A stretch of 64,000 bases of DNA, taken from the NCBI GenBank assembly GCA_902826685.1, contig CADEFT010000002.1:276971-340970 (forward strand), written 5' to 3'. Under the pieces are notes generated by a model, which worked only from the letters and a program-made list of their open reading frames with translations, ran no database searches and was not told the DNA's origin. The stretch comes from an uncultured Acidobacteriota bacterium (GTDB lineage: Bacteria > Acidobacteriota > Terriglobia > Bryobacterales > Bryobacteraceae). Position numbers and translations under genes: made by a program. How positions within the stretch are numbered: the stretch's first letter is position 1; every line of letters begins with the position of its first letter. Positions 8,330 through 23,793 of the stretch are shown here, piece after piece.

Positions 8330-8857
8330 ATGAAGAAGAAAGCCGACAAGATCAAAGACGCCGAGGCTCTGCGCCAGGAAGTGATCGCCTCGCCGCACAT
8401 GTTCGTGGCTGGGTTTGAGAAGCTGACCGTGGCGCAGGATTACGAACTGCGGAAAACGATCAAGGGCGCCGGGGCGGACTATCGCGTGGTCAAGAACACG
8501 ATCGCGCTCAAGGCGGCGGCGGGTACGGAAGCGGAAAAGATGCTGAAGGGGATGAAGGGCATGACCTCCATCGCATTTACCAAGGGCGATCCGGTGGGGT
8601 TGGCCAAGGCGCTGACCGCCTATGCCAAGACCCATCCGGTCTTCGTATTCAAGGCCGGCATGGTCGAAGGCCGCGTCATCGACATCAAGGCGATCAACGA
8701 TATCGCTTCGATGCCGCCGCGCGAAGAGATTCTGGCCAAGCTGCTTTACATGCTCAATGCGCCGGCGCAGCGGCTGGTGACGGCCATCAACGGTTCGGGC
8801 CGGAACGTCGCGGCGGTGATCGATCAGGCCGTGCAGGCTAACAAGTTTTCGTCGTAG
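8330..8857 (+). CDS. rplJ: 50S ribosomal protein L10
   Basis: 175 residues. The N-terminal rRNA-binding part has the family features (LRQEVIASPHMFVAGFEKLTVAQDYELRKTIKGAGADYRVVKNT), and the C-terminal helix (LAKLLYMLNAPAQRLVTAI) binds L7/L12 dimers. L10 anchors the L12 stalk that recruits translation factors. Since rplA ends 1 base before, there is no room for the usual L10 leader in front of rplJ, so any L10 autoregulation must work elsewhere. Confidence 0.97.
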   Translation: MKKKADKIKDAEALRQEVIASPHMFVAGFEKLTVAQDYELRKTIKGAGADYRVVKNTIALKAAAGTEAEKMLKGMKGMTSIAFTKGDPVGLAKALTAYAKTHPVFVFKAGMVEGRVIDIKAINDIASMPPREEILAKLLYMLNAPAQRLVTAINGSGRNVAAVIDQAVQANKFSS

Positions 8858-8918
8858 GAATTCCCGGGTGGGGTTTCGCGGCATTCGAGTTTGATATTTG
8901 GAAAAGGGAGCTAGTTCA

Positions 8919-9305
8919 ATGGCGGACATCAACGTAATTGCGGATCAGATTCAGGGGCTGACGCTGCTTGAGGCGTCTCAGCTCGTCAAGATGTTGGAAG
9001 AGCGGTTGGGCGTGTCGGCGGCCGCGGCTGCGGTCGCGGTGGCCCCGGCCGCGGGCGGCGCGGCGGCTGCCGCCGCTCCGGCGGTGGAAGAGAAGACCGA
9101 ATTCGCGGTGATTCTGACCGGTGCCGGCGCCAACAAGATCAACGTGATCAAGGTTGTACGCGAAGTCACCAGTCTTGGCCTGAAGGAAGCCAAAGACCTG
9201 GTCGATGGCGCGCCCAAGCCGGTCAAGGAAGGCGTGACCAAGGACGAAGCCGAGGCGATCAAGAAGAAGTTCGTCGACGCCGGCGCAACCGTAGACGTGA
9301 AGTAG
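8919..9305 (+). CDS. rplL: 50S ribosomal protein L7/L12
   Basis: 128 residues from the ATG at 8919, which has a Shine-Dalgarno (gggag) 9 bases ahead. A TTG seven codons upstream is in frame but would add a stretch not found in the family. The protein shows the N-terminal dimerisation domain ([22 protein letters not shown]), an Ala-rich hinge (about 37-55) and the C-terminal factor-binding domain ([20 protein letters not shown] through [19 protein letters not shown]). It is present in multiple copies on the L10 stalk. Confidence 0.98.
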   Translation: MADINVIADQIQGLTLLEASQLVKMLEERLGVSAAAAAVAVAPAAGGAAAAAAPAVEEKTEFAVILTGAGANKINVIKVVREVTSLGLKEAKDLVDGAPKPVKEGVTKDEAEAIKKKFVDAGATVDVK

Positions 9306-9728
9306 GCGGACCCAGCCGTCTCTTTCTTTCTTCCATTCCGTTGAGAGTGCCGTCAGCGGCTCACCCGCCCGGAGATCCCGGGCGGCGTTGAGGCCTGTTT
9401 GACGTCTTCTTGCAAATTTGCTGACCTTTAGGAGTTTTCGGGCGGTAGCGATCCTGGCTGCGTGTGAATCCTTTACGCTATGTTCCTGACGGCGGCCGCT
9501 TGTGTCCGGCTGCCCACTGGTTGAAAGCGGCATCCGAAGGTTTCTTCTGTCATAGGAACCTTAAGACGTCTATGCTCTCAGTGTCTCTCCATCCCTGTTC
9601 CTCCCTTAGTGTTCGCCCGAAATCGAAAATGCACTTGCCTGGCTGCCGTCTTCTCGCCGCGTGTTGAGAGAAGCGAAACGTTGAAAACGAATTGGTTTGT
9701 GCCGGCTGTCGGCCCCGAGGAGTGAAAA
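9306..9728 (+). promoter_or_regulatory. rplL-rpoB spacer with a strong hairpin
   Basis: A 423-base gene-free spacer. It holds an 8-bp perfect hairpin, ccgcccgg/ccgggcgg (9365-9385), with no T run after it. That fits an RNA processing or attenuation site better than a full terminator; the rplL-rpoB spacer of E. coli is known to hold an attenuator and an RNase III site. The rpoB Shine-Dalgarno (gaggag) lies just before the ATG. No other feature was recognised. Confidence 0.45.
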
Positions 9729-12700
9729 ATGCAAAATATGGTTCAAGGTGGCACTCGCGAACGGGTAGATTTTTCCAAGATCAGGACCACGATTCCGATT
9801 CCGAATCTGATCGAGGTCCAGAAGAAATCCTACGAGCGCTTCCTGCAGATGGACCTGCTCCCCCCAGAGCGCGACGATAGCGGGTTGCAGTCCGTTTTCG
9901 CCTCCGTATTTCCGATTACGGATTTCCGCGGTCTGTCGCAGCTCGAATTTGTCGATTACGCCATCGGTAACTGGGAATGCAAGTGCGGCAATCTGAAGGG
10001 GCTGCATCACCTGCGCTCCACCTGCCGGCAGTGCGGTTCGACCATTCGCACCGATCCCTTCCATCCGGGCGACGTTCTGTGTCATGCCTGCGGCACCTTC
10101 AACAAGAACATCGTCACTTTTTGCAATCGCTGCGGCGATCCGGTGAGCCTGCAGCTCAAGTACGATCAGGCCGAGTGCGAAGAGCGCGGCATGACCTACG
10201 CGGCGCCGCTCAAAGTCACCATCCGGCTGACGGTTTACGACAAAGACCCCGAAACGCAGGTCAAAAGCGTGCGCGACGTCAAGGAACAGGAAGTGTTCTT
10301 CGGCGAAATCCCGCTGATGACGCAGAACGGCACGTTCATCATCAACGGCACCGAGCGCGTCATCGTGAGCCAGTTGCACCGCTCCCCCGGCGTGTTCTTT
10401 GAAAAGATTCCCGCCCAGAGCTATTTCCTTGGCAAGATCATCCCTTACCGCGGGTCGTGGGTGGAGTTTGAGTACGACGCCAAGAACCTGCTGCATGTGC
10501 GCATCGACCGCAAGCGCAAGTTTTATGGCACGGTGTTTCTGCGCGCGCTCGGCATGAAGACCGACGAGCAGATTCTGAAGACGTTCTACAAAGACACGCT
10601 CTCCACCGTCACGATCAAGGACAGTAAACTGCACTGGAGCGTGGGCACGGGCCTGATCGGCGTCAAGCTCTCCTACGCCGTCAACAAGGGCGGCAACACG
10701 GTGGTGCCGCAGGGCCGCAAGATCACCAATTCGGTCTACAAGGAAATTCTCAAGAACAAGATCGAGACGGTGGAGTGCGCGGCGAACGATCTCGAAGGCG
10801 GCTACATGGCCGGCGACGTGGTGGACATGTCGACCGGCGAAGTGCTGATCGAAGCCAACCACGAACTCACCGCCGCGGGCGTGGCCAAGCTGATGGACGC
10901 CGGCATCGAATCGTTCGAAGTCTTTTTCCCCGAGCGCGACGAAACGGGCAACACGATTTCGGTCACGCTCAAGAAAGATTCGGTCAAGGCGCAAAGCGAA
11001 GCGCTGCTCGAAATCTACCGCAAGCTGCGGCCTGGCGATCCGCCGACGCTCGACACCGCCACGCAGCTTTTCCAGGGCATGTTCTTCGACCCGCGCAAAT
11101 ACGATTTTTCGCGCGTCGGACGCATGAAGTTCAACATCAAGCTGTTTGACCGCGCCGACGCCACTTCGCTCGACAACCGCACCCTCACCAACGACGATTT
11201 CATTTCCACCATCCGCTACCTGCTCAAGCTGCGCAAAGGCAACGGCACCGTCGACGACATCGATCATCTGGGCAACCGCCGCGTGCGCGCCGTGGGCGAA
11301 CTGCTCGAAAACCAGTTCCGCATCGGCCTGGTGCGCATGGAGCGCGCCATCAAGGAAAAGATGTCGGTCTACCAGGAAATGTCGACGGCCATGCCGCACG
11401 ACCTGGTGAACGCCAAGCCGGTGATGGCCGCCATCCGCGAGTTCTTTGGCTCCAGCCAGCTTTCGCAGTTCATGGATCAGACCAATCCGCTGTCGGAGAT
11501 TACGCACAAGCGGCGCCTGTCGGCGCTTGGGCCAGGCGGGTTGTCGCGCGAACGCGCCGGATTCGAAGTCCGCGACGTGCACCCGACGCACTATGGCCGC
11601 ATCTGCCCCATCGAAACGCCGGAAGGTCCCAACATCGGCCTGATTTCGTCGTTGTCCTGTTTTGCCCGCATCAACGACTACGGCTTCATTGAAAGCCCGT
11701 ACCGCCGCGTGGTGGGCGGCCGGCTGGTGGACGAAATCAAGGTTCTCAACCCGGGCGACACCAACACCAAGGTCAATCAGGTGATGGACCGTCCGGAGAT
11801 GGAAAAGGTCAACACCGGGCTCAAGGCGGGCAAGCAGCCGGCCGAGTTCGAATCCTATTGCGATTACCTGTCGGCGTGGGAAGAGGACAAGTATCTCATC
11901 GCCCAGGCCAACGTGGAGATCGACAAAACGGGTGCCATCACCAGCGACCTGGTGAACGCGCGCAAGACCGGCAACTTCGTGCTGGTGCACCGCGACGAAG
12001 TGGAATACATGGACGTCAGCCCGAAGCAGCTTGTTTCGGTGGCCGCGTCGCTGATTCCGTTCCTTGAAAACGACGACGCCAACCGCGCCCTGATGGGTTC
12101 GAACATGCAGCGCCAGGCCGTGCCCCTGCTCAGGGCCGAAGCGCCGTTTGTCGGTACCGGCATGGAATGGGTGACGGCGCGCGATTCGGGCGCCGTGCAG
12201 ATCTGCCGCCGCTCGGGCGTAGTCGATTCGGTCGATAGCGAACGCATCATCGTCCGCGTGGAGGGCAACGTCCACGAAGGCCAGATGTCGCGCGAAGTGG
12301 GCGCCGACATCTACCAGCTCATCAAGTTCAAGCGCTCCAACCAGAACACCTGTATCAACCAGAAGCCCACCGTCTACATGGGCCAGAAAGTGCGCAAGGG
12401 CGACGTGCTCGCCGACGGGCCCTGCACCGAAAAGGGCGAACTCGCCCTTGGCCGCAACGTGCTGGTCGCGTTCATGCCCTGGCGCGGCTACAACTTCGAA
12501 GACGCCATCGTGGTGAGCGAGAAGCTGGTCAAGGAAGACTACTACACCTCGGTTCACATCGAAGAGTTTGAAATCGAAGCCCGCGACACCAAGCTCGGCC
12601 CCGAGGAAATCACCCGCGATATTCCCAACATCGCCGAGAGCTTCCTGCGCAACCTCGACGAATCGGGCATCATTCACACCGGCGCTTCGGTGAAGCCGGG

Positions 12701-14030
12701 CGACATCCTGGTGGGCAAGGTCACGCCCAAGGGCGAAACCCAGTTGACGCCCGAAGAGAAGCTGCTGCGCGCCATCTTCGGCGAAAAGGCGGGCGACGTG
12801 AAAGACGCCTCGCTCTACTGCCCGCCGGGCATCGAAGGCGTAGTGGTGGATGCGCGCGTGTTCTCGCGCAAGGGAGCCGAACTCGACGAGCGTTCGAAGC
12901 TGATTCTCGAAGCCAAGGTCGAGAGCATGCACCGCAACCTCGCCGACGAGAAGCGCATCCTCAACGACGAGCGTGCCAAGCGCCTTTGTCTGCAGCTTGA
13001 GAACAAGGAAGTCCTGGCCGACCTGCACGACGAAAAGACCAACAAGAAGCTGATCTCGAAGGGCGCCATTCTGACCCGCGACGTCATCGAGAAAATGCGC
13101 GCGCGCGATCTCAAGCGCCTGCGTATCAAGGAAAAAGACGTTCGCATGAACGAGCTGATCGACGAAATCGAAGAGATGACGTCGCGCCAGATCGCCGTGC
13201 TTGAAAAGATCACCGAAGAAAAGATCGCCAAGCTGCGCAAGGGCGACGAACTGCCGCCCGGCGTCATCAAGCTGGTCAAAGTCTATATCGCCATGAAGCG
13301 CAAGCTTTCGGTGGGCGACAAGATGGCCGGCCGGCACGGCAACAAGGGTGTGATTGCGCGCATCGTGCCCGAAGAGGACATGCCGTACCTGCCCGACGGC
13401 ACGCCGGTGGAAATCGTGCTCAATCCGCTCGGCGTTCCCTCGCGCATGAACGTGGGGCAGATTCTCGAAACGCACCTCGGCTGGGCGGCGAAAGCGCTCG
13501 GCCTGCACTTTGCCACGCCGGTGTTCGACGGCGCCACCGAGCGCGATATCAAAACGCAGCTCGGTAAGGCGAGCCTGCCGGGGTCGGGCAAGGTCCAGTT
13601 GATGGACGGCATGACCGGCATCATGTTCGAACAGCCGGTGACGGTGGGCTACATCTACATGCTGAAGCTCTCGCACCTGGTGGACGACAAGATCCACGCC
13701 CGGTCGATCGGGCCCTATTCGCTGATCACGCAGCAGCCGCTCGGCGGCAAGGCGCAGTTCGGCGGGCAGCGCTTCGGCGAAATGGAAGTGTGGGCGCTTG
13801 AAGCCTATGGCGCCGCCTACGTGCTGCAGGAACTGCTCACCGCCAAATCCGACGACGTTTATGGCCGCGCCAAGATTTACGAAGCCATCGTGAAGGGCGA
13901 AGCCGCCGCCGAACCGGGCGTGCCGGAATCGTTCAACGTGCTGATTCGCGAATTGCAGTCGCTGTGTCTGGACGTCGAGTTGATGAAGAAGCCGAAGGAA
14001 GTGCCGGATACGGCGCTGGCCGCGGACTAG
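9729..14030 (+). CDS. rpoB: DNA-directed RNA polymerase subunit beta with a zinc-ribbon insertion
   Basis: 1433 residues. The standard beta core is intact: [22 protein letters not shown], the rifampicin region ([31 protein letters not shown]), [32 protein letters not shown] and [25 protein letters not shown]. Unusually, between DYAIGN and [12 protein letters not shown] the N-terminal lobe carries about 58 extra residues with eight cysteines (C84, C86, C99, C102, C118, C121, C132, C135) in four CxC/CxxC pairs. The first ribbon matches the spacing of the RpoC zinc ribbon. E. coli beta has no such element here. The start is the ATG with gaggag upstream. Confidence 0.98.
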   Translation: MQNMVQGGTRERVDFSKIRTTIPIPNLIEVQKKSYERFLQMDLLPPERDDSGLQSVFASVFPITDFRGLSQLEFVDYAIGNWECKCGNLKGLHHLRSTCRQCGSTIRTDPFHPGDVLCHACGTFNKNIVTFCNRCGDPVSLQLKYDQAECEERGMTYAAPLKVTIRLTVYDKDPETQVKSVRDVKEQEVFFGEIPLMTQNGTFIINGTERVIVSQLHRSPGVFFEKIPAQSYFLGKIIPYRGSWVEFEYDAKNLLHVRIDRKRKFYGTVFLRALGMKTDEQILKTFYKDTLSTVTIKDSKLHWSVGTGLIGVKLSYAVNKGGNTVVPQGRKITNSVYKEILKNKIETVECAANDLEGGYMAGDVVDMSTGEVLIEANHELTAAGVAKLMDAGIESFEVFFPERDETGNTISVTLKKDSVKAQSEALLEIYRKLRPGDPPTLDTATQLFQGMFFDPRKYDFSRVGRMKFNIKLFDRADATSLDNRTLTNDDFISTIRYLLKLRKGNGTVDDIDHLGNRRVRAVGELLENQFRIGLVRMERAIKEKMSVYQEMSTAMPHDLVNAKPVMAAIREFFGSSQLSQFMDQTNPLSEITHKRRLSALGPGGLSRERAGFEVRDVHPTHYGRICPIETPEGPNIGLISSLSCFARINDYGFIESPYRRVVGGRLVDEIKVLNPGDTNTKVNQVMDRPEMEKVNTGLKAGKQPAEFESYCDYLSAWEEDKYLIAQANVEIDKTGAITSDLVNARKTGNFVLVHRDEVEYMDVSPKQLVSVAASLIPFLENDDANRALMGSNMQRQAVPLLRAEAPFVGTGMEWVTARDSGAVQICRRSGVVDSVDSERIIVRVEGNVHEGQMSREVGADIYQLIKFKRSNQNTCINQKPTVYMGQKVRKGDVLADGPCTEKGELALGRNVLVAFMPWRGYNFEDAIVVSEKLVKEDYYTSVHIEEFEIEARDTKLGPEEITRDIPNIAESFLRNLDESGIIHTGASVKPGDILVGKVTPKGETQLTPEEKLLRAIFGEKAGDVKDASLYCPPGIEGVVVDARVFSRKGAELDERSKLILEAKVESMHRNLADEKRILNDERAKRLCLQLENKEVLADLHDEKTNKKLISKGAILTRDVIEKMRARDLKRLRIKEKDVRMNELIDEIEEMTSRQIAVLEKITEEKIAKLRKGDELPPGVIKLVKVYIAMKRKLSVGDKMAGRHGNKGVIARIVPEEDMPYLPDGTPVEIVLNPLGVPSRMNVGQILETHLGWAAKALGLHFATPVFDGATERDIKTQLGKASLPGSGKVQLMDGMTGIMFEQPVTVGYIYMLKLSHLVDDKIHARSIGPYSLITQQPLGGKAQFGGQRFGEMEVWALEAYGAAYVLQELLTAKSDDVYGRAKIYEAIVKGEAAAEPGVPESFNVLIRELQSLCLDVELMKKPKEVPDTALAAD

Positions 14031-14061
14031 TTCGATTCCGTCAGAAAGAGGCTTATAAATT

Positions 14062-18294
<4,233 letters not shown>

Positions 18295-18320
18295 CGGCTC
18301 AGCCAGGTTCGGACAGATCA

Positions 18321-18354
18321 AAACCCCGGAATGCCTTGTGGTGTTCCGGGGTTT
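18321..18354 (+). terminator. Terminator of the rplA-rpoC unit
   Basis: A perfect 11-bp inverted repeat (aaaccccggaa / ttccggggttt) with a 12-base loop, ending in ttt, 26 bases after the rpoC stop. It is A/T-flanked and works in either direction, so it may also stop the leftward vapBC transcript. Confidence 0.85.
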
Positions 18355-18391
18355 CGCGTTAATGACGGAGCGCGGCGGGTCCGGGTTCCCT

Positions 18392-18823
18392 TCAGGATCC
18401 GATCCGCTCAACCTCCAGCCCCTCGTATTGGTCAAAGCCCCGGTCAAAGGTGGCGATCGCCGCCCGCCGTGCCAGCGCGAAGGCCGCCAGATACGCATCC
18501 GATACGACGCCGGGCGTGGGTACTGCGTATCGCAATAGCTTTGGATAGTGGTGTTCGAACCCGTCCGGCTCCGGCCAAAACACCAGCCGCTCGTCAGCCA
18601 ATAGCTCTGCCGTCAGGTCCCACCCGGCACGAGCGGAAATGGCTTTCGCCGACATGATCCGCGGGTTCGTTAACAACCTCACGATACCAAGTTGAACGAA
18701 CCGGCAAAGGCCCACTCGCCCCGCCGGTTGACGGCTCCACCAATCGAGCGCCGGCTTCCGATGCGGATGACCAAGCACCAGCATCGGTAGCAGCGTGTTG
18801 ATATCAGCCAAACATTGCTTCAT
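18392..18823 (-). CDS. vapC: PIN-domain toxin (VapC family)
   Basis: 143 residues. The PIN fold is shown by CLADINTLLPMLVLGH (D7), the family-type CRFVQLGIVRLLTNP segment, SDAYLAAFA (D109) and IATFDRGF (D127), the acidic residues that hold metal for RNA cleavage. VapC toxins cut tRNA or rRNA and stop translation until bound by the antitoxin. The start overlaps the antitoxin gene by 20 bases, the usual antitoxin-first order. It sits between rpoC and gltB with no other accessory genes nearby. Confidence 0.88.
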   Translation of the reverse strand: MKQCLADINTLLPMLVLGHPHRKPALDWWSRQPAGRVGLCRFVQLGIVRLLTNPRIMSAKAISARAGWDLTAELLADERLVFWPEPDGFEHHYPKLLRYAVPTPGVVSDAYLAAFALARRAAIATFDRGFDQYEGLEVERIGS

Positions 18824-19019
18824 CGATCTCCTCGCGCGCCGGCACCTTCATATCCGCCGGCCCTTCGACAAAGGGTGGATCGCGGCGCGTTTTGACGGGT
18901 TTTGCCAGCCGCATCTCCAACGCGGAAATGAACAATTGCTTGAGGGATAGACCGGAATCCAGGGCGTGGCGTTTGGCGGCGTCGAGCAGGTGATCGGGCA
19001 ATTCGACGGTCGTTCGCAT
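18804..19019 (-). CDS. vapB: VapB-type antitoxin
   Basis: 71 residues from the ATG at 19019; an in-frame TTG three codons earlier is possible. The N-terminus MRTTVELPDHLLDAAKRHALDSGLSLKQLF has the ribbon-helix-helix pattern (a strand, then two helices), expected to dimerise and bind the operator. The acidic C-terminal tail (VEGPADMKVPAREEIDEAMFG) would wrap the toxin. It is cotranscribed with the PIN toxin. The AT-rich 160 bases upstream carry its promoter, divergent from that of gltB. Confidence 0.85.
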   Translation of the reverse strand: MRTTVELPDHLLDAAKRHALDSGLSLKQLFISALEMRLAKPVKTRRDPPFVEGPADMKVPAREEIDEAMFG

Positions 19020-19096
19020 ATGGCACAATTATGACACATTTTATCCAGGAGACACAAGAAGAAGATATTCTTATGACATAGCCCGCAACTTTTCCG

Positions 19097-19125
19097 TTGA
19101 ACTAATGGTACACCCGTGCTACACT
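19097..19125 (+). promoter_or_regulatory. Putative promoter of gltBD
   Basis: TTGAAC (19097-19102) and TACACT (19120-19125) lie 17 bases apart, about 55 bases ahead of the gltB start. This is a good sigma70-type match in a locally AT-rich stretch. Confidence 0.6.
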
Positions 19126-19179
19126 ACTTCCTATCCCGGCGCCCCGTAGTCCCCTCGGGAGTCCAGAGGTTCACCCAAA

Positions 19180-22100
19180 ATGTCGCAAAAGCCAGAGTTC
19201 TTAGCCACCGGTCTACCCCGCAAGCAGGGTCTGTACGACCCGGCGTTCGAACGCGACGCTTGCGGAATGGGCTTTGTCGCCAACCTCAAGGGCCACAAGT
19301 CCCACGACATCATACAGAAGGGCATCCAGATTCTCATCAATCTGACCCATCGCGGGGCTTGCGGGTGCGACCCGAAGACCGGCGACGGCGCGGGGATCAC
19401 GATTCAGATTCCCCACCTGTTCTTCCAACGCGAATGCGCCAAGCTCGGGTTTACCCTGCCCGCTCCGGGCGAGTATGGCGCGGGCATGGTTTTCCTGCCG
19501 GTGGAGTCGAACTCGCGGCTGCGCTGCGAAGGCATCTTTGAGCGCATCGTGCGCGATGAAGGACTCGAAACGCTCGGCTGGCGCGACGCGCCGCTGAACG
19601 GCAATGCCATCGGCCGTCTGGCGCGCTCCTCACAACCTTACATCGAACAGGTGTTCATCTCGAAGGCGCCCGGGATGACGCAAAAGGAACTGGACCGCAA
19701 GCTCTACATCATCCGCAAGCGCGCCGAAGCCGAGATTCGCCGGGAAGCCGACGACATGACCGAAGGCGACTTTTTCTACATCCCGTCGCTTTCCACCACC
19801 ACCATCGTCTACAAAGGCCTGCTGCTGGCGCCGCAGATCGCCGAGTTTTACGGCGAGCTCACCGATCCGGACGTGCAGAGCGCCCTCTGCATGGTGCACC
19901 AGCGCTTTTCGACCAACACCTTCCCCACCTGGCAACTGGCGCATCCGTTCCGCTATGTGTGCCACAACGGCGAGATCAACACCGTGCGCGGCAACGTGAG
20001 CTGGATGCAGGCGCGCCAGGCGATTCTCGACAGCCCGCTTTATGGCGAGGATCTGAAGAAGCTGTTTCCCATCTGCGTGCCTGGCGGTTCGGATTCGGCG
20101 AGCCTGGACAACGCCGTCGAACTGCTGTTGCTTTCCGGCCGCGAACTGGAACACGTCATGGCGATGCTGATGCCCGAGGCATGGGATCACGACGTGACGA
20201 TGTCGGACGAGAAGCGCGCCTTCTATGAATTCCACGCCTCCATCATGGAGCCGTGGGACGGTCCGGCCGCCGTCGCCTTCACCGATGGGCGCAAGATCGG
20301 CGCCACGCTCGACCGCAACGGCCTGCGCCCGGCGCGCTACCTGGTCACCCACGACGGTCTGCTGATCGTCGCCTCGGAAACCGGCGTGCTTCCTGTGAAG
20401 CCGGAGCAGGTGAAGTTCAAGGGCCGCCTGCAGCCCGGCAAAATGCTGCTGGCCGATCTCGAAGAAGGCCGCATCATTCCCGATGAAGAGTTGAAGTCGA
20501 AGCTGGCGGCGCGCCAGCCCTACGGCGAATGGATCGAACAGAATCAGATTACGATCGAAAGCCTGCCCGAGCCGCCGCGCTGGCACCCCACCGATTTCGA
20601 CACGCTGCGTCAGCGGCAGCGCTGCTTCGGGTTCACCGACGAAGATCTGAAGATGATTTTGAGCGCCATGGCGGCGGCGGGCGAAGAGCCCATCGGCTCC
20701 ATGGGCACCGATACGCCGCTGGCCTGCCTTTCCGACAAGCCGCAGCCGCTGTTTCATTACTTCAAGCAGCTCTTTGCGCAGGTGACCAATCCGGCCATCG
20801 ACCCCATCCGCGAAGAGCTGGTGATGTCGCTGACCTCCTACATCGGCACCGAGCGTAATATCCTGGCCGAAACGCCGGAGCATTGCAATCTGCTGAAGTT
20901 GAAGCAGCCCATCCTCACCAACCGGGATCTCGAAAAGCTGCGCCGCGTTACCGGACAGCACCTGTGCGCGACGCTAACCTGCACCTATCGCGTGGAGGGC
21001 GGCGGCAAGGATCTGGAACGCGCTCTCGAGGGGTTGTGCCGCCGCGCCTCGCGCGCCATCAAAGACGGCTATTCGATGCTCATTCTTTCCGACCGCGGCA
21101 TCGATGAGGACTACGCGCCCATTCCCAGCCTGCTGGCGCTTTCCGCCGTCCATCACCATCTGATTCGCGAAGGGACGCGGACCCAGGTGGCGCTCATCGT
21201 CGAATCGGGCGAGCCGCGCGAGGTGATGCACTTCGCCCTGCTCATCGGCTACGGAGCCAGCGCCGTCAATCCCTATTTGGCCATTGAGACGCTCGAGGAA
21301 ATGCATGCCGCGCGGCGCCTGCCCGAAGGCGTCACCTTTGAAACCGCGCTCAAGAATTTCAAGAAGTCGGTCAACAAGGGACTGCTCAAGGTTTTTTCGA
21401 AGATGGGCATCTCGACGCTGCAAAGCTACCGCGGCGCGCAGATCTTCGAGGCGATCGGACTCAGCCAGTCGTTGATCGAAAAGTATTTCACCGGTACGGC
21501 GTCGCGCATTGAAGGCGTCGATCTGGAGGTGCTCGCCCGCGAGTCCAAGGCCAATCACGATCTCGCCTTCCGCCCCATCCGCGAAGAAGATACCGAACTG
21601 GCGGTGGGTGGCAATTACGCTTATCGGGTGCGCGGCGAATACCACCTGCTCAACCCCGCCACCATCAGCAAGCTGCAGCATGCGGTGCAGAAGCAAAGCT
21701 ACGAAACGTACGAGGATTTCGCCTCGCTGGTGGACGATCAGACGCGCCAGAACTGCACGATTCGCGGTCTGCTCGATTTCAAGTGGGCCAAAACGCCGCT
21801 ATCGCTTGAAGAAGTGGAACCCGCCAAGGAGATCGTGAAACGCTTCGCCACAGGGGCCATGTCCTATGGCTCGATCTCCAAGGAAGCGCACGAGACCATC
21901 GCCATCGCCATGAACCGCATCGGCGCCAAATCGAATACCGGCGAGGGCGGGGAAGACGAGGCGCGCTTTGTGCGCGACGCTAACGGCGATTCGCGCCGCT
22001 CCGCCGTCAAGCAGGTGGCCAGCGGCCGCTTCGGCGTTACCGTCAACTACCTGGTCAATGCCGACGATCTGCAGATCAAGGTCGCCCAGGGGGCCAAGCC

Positions 22101-23790
22101 CGGCGAGGGCGGCCAGTTGCCCGGCCACAAGATCGATGCCGAAATCGCGCGCGTGCGCCACTCGATTCCCGGCGTCGGCCTGATTTCCCCGCCGCCGCAT
22201 CACGACATCTATTCCATCGAAGATCTGGCGCAATTGATCTACGATTTGAAAAACGCCAATTCGAAAGCGCGCATTCACGTCAAGCTGGTGGCCGAAGTAG
22301 GCGTCGGCGTCGTGGCCGCGGGCGTGGCCAAGGCGCATGCCGACGTCGTGCTCATCTCGGGCGACACGGGCGGCACCGGCGCCAGTCCGTTGACCTCGCT
22401 GAGGCACGCCGGCATTCCCTGGGAACTCGGATTAGCCGAAACCCAGCAGGTGCTGGTGTTGAACGACCTGCGCAGCCGCATCGCCGTGCAGACCGACGGC
22501 AAGATCGCCACCGGCCGCGACCTGGCCATCGCCGCCATGCTCGGAGCCGAAGAGTACGGCTTCTCCACCACCCCTCTCATCACCATGGGCTGCATCATGA
22601 TGCGCAAGTGCCATCTGAACACCTGCCCGGTGGGCATCGCCACGCAGGATCCGCGCCTGCGCGCCAAGTTCACCGGCCAGCCCGAGCACGTCATCAATTA
22701 CTTCTTCTACATGGCCGAACATCTGCGCCGCATCATGGCCGGCCTCGGCTTCCGCACCATGAATGAAATGATCGGCCGGGTCGACAAGCTGAAGACGCGC
22801 GACGCCATCGACCATTGGAAAGCCAAGGGGCTCGATCTCGAGAACGCGATTCTGTACAACCCGGAAGCGCCCAAGCGTGTCGGCCGCCGCTGCATGATCG
22901 CGCAGGACCACGGCCTCGAACAGGCGCTCGACCACAAGCTGATCGATCACGCCAAGGATGCGCTCGACCATCAGGTGCCGGTCGACTTCAAGCTGCCCAT
23001 CCGCAACGTTCACCGCACCGTGGGCACCATGCTTTCCGGGCAGATCGCGCGCCGCTATGGCGCCGAGGGGCTGCCCGACGATACCGTCCGGTTCCAGTTC
23101 ACCGGCTCCGCCGGCCAGAGCTTTGGCGCATTCCTTGCCAGGGGCGTGACACTCACGCTCGAAGGCGACGCCAACGACTACACCGGCAAAGGGCTTTCGG
23201 GCGGCAAGATCGTCGTCTATCCGCCGCGCGGATCCAATTTCCAGCCGGAGGAAAACATCATCGTCGGCAACGTGGTGCTTTACGGCGCAACCAGCGGCGA
23301 AGCCTATTTCAACGGCATGGCCGGGGAGCGCTTCTGCGTGCGCAACTCCGGCGCCACCACGGTAGTGGAAGCCTGCGGCGACCATGGCTGCGAATATATG
23401 ACGAAGGGCCTGGTGGTGGTGCTCGGCAAGACGGGGCGGAACTTCGCGGCGGGCATGTCCGGCGGGCTCGCTTACGTGCTGGATGAAGACGGCGATTTCG
23501 CGGCCACCAAGTGCAACCGCGCCGGCGTCGATCTGGAGCCGGTTTCCATTCCCGAGGACATCCAGTTGCTCAAGCGCCTGATCGAGAACCACGTCCGCCA
23601 TACCAATTCGCCTCGAGGCGCGTGGATCCTCGAAAACTTCGGCGATATGCTTTCGAAGTTCGTCAAGGTGTTCCCGCACGAATTCAAGCGCGTGCTGGGC
23701 GTTCCGGCGGCGAAAAAGCAGGAAGTGCCCATGGGCGCGGCTCTCACCGGCGCGCCCGCGGTGCGACGCGTTTCCGTTCTGGGGGACTAG
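19180..23790 (+). CDS. gltB: Glutamate synthase large subunit
   Basis: 1536 residues, full length. A short propeptide precedes the catalytic Cys28 in ERDACGMGF, which becomes the N-terminal nucleophile of the glutaminase domain. The central domain, the FMN-binding synthase domain ([38 protein letters not shown]) and the 3Fe-4S site ([21 protein letters not shown]) are all present, and the GXGXG-rich C-terminal helix domain ([21 protein letters not shown]) closes the protein. The enzyme makes two glutamates from glutamine and 2-oxoglutarate. gltD follows after 3 bases. Confidence 0.98.
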   Translation: MSQKPEFLATGLPRKQGLYDPAFERDACGMGFVANLKGHKSHDIIQKGIQILINLTHRGACGCDPKTGDGAGITIQIPHLFFQRECAKLGFTLPAPGEYGAGMVFLPVESNSRLRCEGIFERIVRDEGLETLGWRDAPLNGNAIGRLARSSQPYIEQVFISKAPGMTQKELDRKLYIIRKRAEAEIRREADDMTEGDFFYIPSLSTTTIVYKGLLLAPQIAEFYGELTDPDVQSALCMVHQRFSTNTFPTWQLAHPFRYVCHNGEINTVRGNVSWMQARQAILDSPLYGEDLKKLFPICVPGGSDSASLDNAVELLLLSGRELEHVMAMLMPEAWDHDVTMSDEKRAFYEFHASIMEPWDGPAAVAFTDGRKIGATLDRNGLRPARYLVTHDGLLIVASETGVLPVKPEQVKFKGRLQPGKMLLADLEEGRIIPDEELKSKLAARQPYGEWIEQNQITIESLPEPPRWHPTDFDTLRQRQRCFGFTDEDLKMILSAMAAAGEEPIGSMGTDTPLACLSDKPQPLFHYFKQLFAQVTNPAIDPIREELVMSLTSYIGTERNILAETPEHCNLLKLKQPILTNRDLEKLRRVTGQHLCATLTCTYRVEGGGKDLERALEGLCRRASRAIKDGYSMLILSDRGIDEDYAPIPSLLALSAVHHHLIREGTRTQVALIVESGEPREVMHFALLIGYGASAVNPYLAIETLEEMHAARRLPEGVTFETALKNFKKSVNKGLLKVFSKMGISTLQSYRGAQIFEAIGLSQSLIEKYFTGTASRIEGVDLEVLARESKANHDLAFRPIREEDTELAVGGNYAYRVRGEYHLLNPATISKLQHAVQKQSYETYEDFASLVDDQTRQNCTIRGLLDFKWAKTPLSLEEVEPAKEIVKRFATGAMSYGSISKEAHETIAIAMNRIGAKSNTGEGGEDEARFVRDANGDSRRSAVKQVASGRFGVTVNYLVNADDLQIKVAQGAKPGEGGQLPGHKIDAEIARVRHSIPGVGLISPPPHHDIYSIEDLAQLIYDLKNANSKARIHVKLVAEVGVGVVAAGVAKAHADVVLISGDTGGTGASPLTSLRHAGIPWELGLAETQQVLVLNDLRSRIAVQTDGKIATGRDLAIAAMLGAEEYGFSTTPLITMGCIMMRKCHLNTCPVGIATQDPRLRAKFTGQPEHVINYFFYMAEHLRRIMAGLGFRTMNEMIGRVDKLKTRDAIDHWKAKGLDLENAILYNPEAPKRVGRRCMIAQDHGLEQALDHKLIDHAKDALDHQVPVDFKLPIRNVHRTVGTMLSGQIARRYGAEGLPDDTVRFQFTGSAGQSFGAFLARGVTLTLEGDANDYTGKGLSGGKIVVYPPRGSNFQPEENIIVGNVVLYGATSGEAYFNGMAGERFCVRNSGATTVVEACGDHGCEYMTKGLVVVLGKTGRNFAAGMSGGLAYVLDEDGDFAATKCNRAGVDLEPVSIPEDIQLLKRLIENHVRHTNSPRGAWILENFGDMLSKFVKVFPHEFKRVLGVPAAKKQEVPMGAALTGAPAVRRVSVLGD

Positions 23791-23793
23791 AAG

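Noticed and set aside
9365..9385. Full terminator between rplL and rpoB
   Set aside because: The hairpin is strong but has no T run, and rpoB has no obvious strong promoter of its own, so read-through is expected.
9606..13697. A very long open frame antisense to rpoB (over 1300 codons)
   Set aside because: It lies wholly against rpoB, is rich in His, Arg, Ala and Val as expected from the complement of GC-rich coding sequence, and has no recognisable domain.
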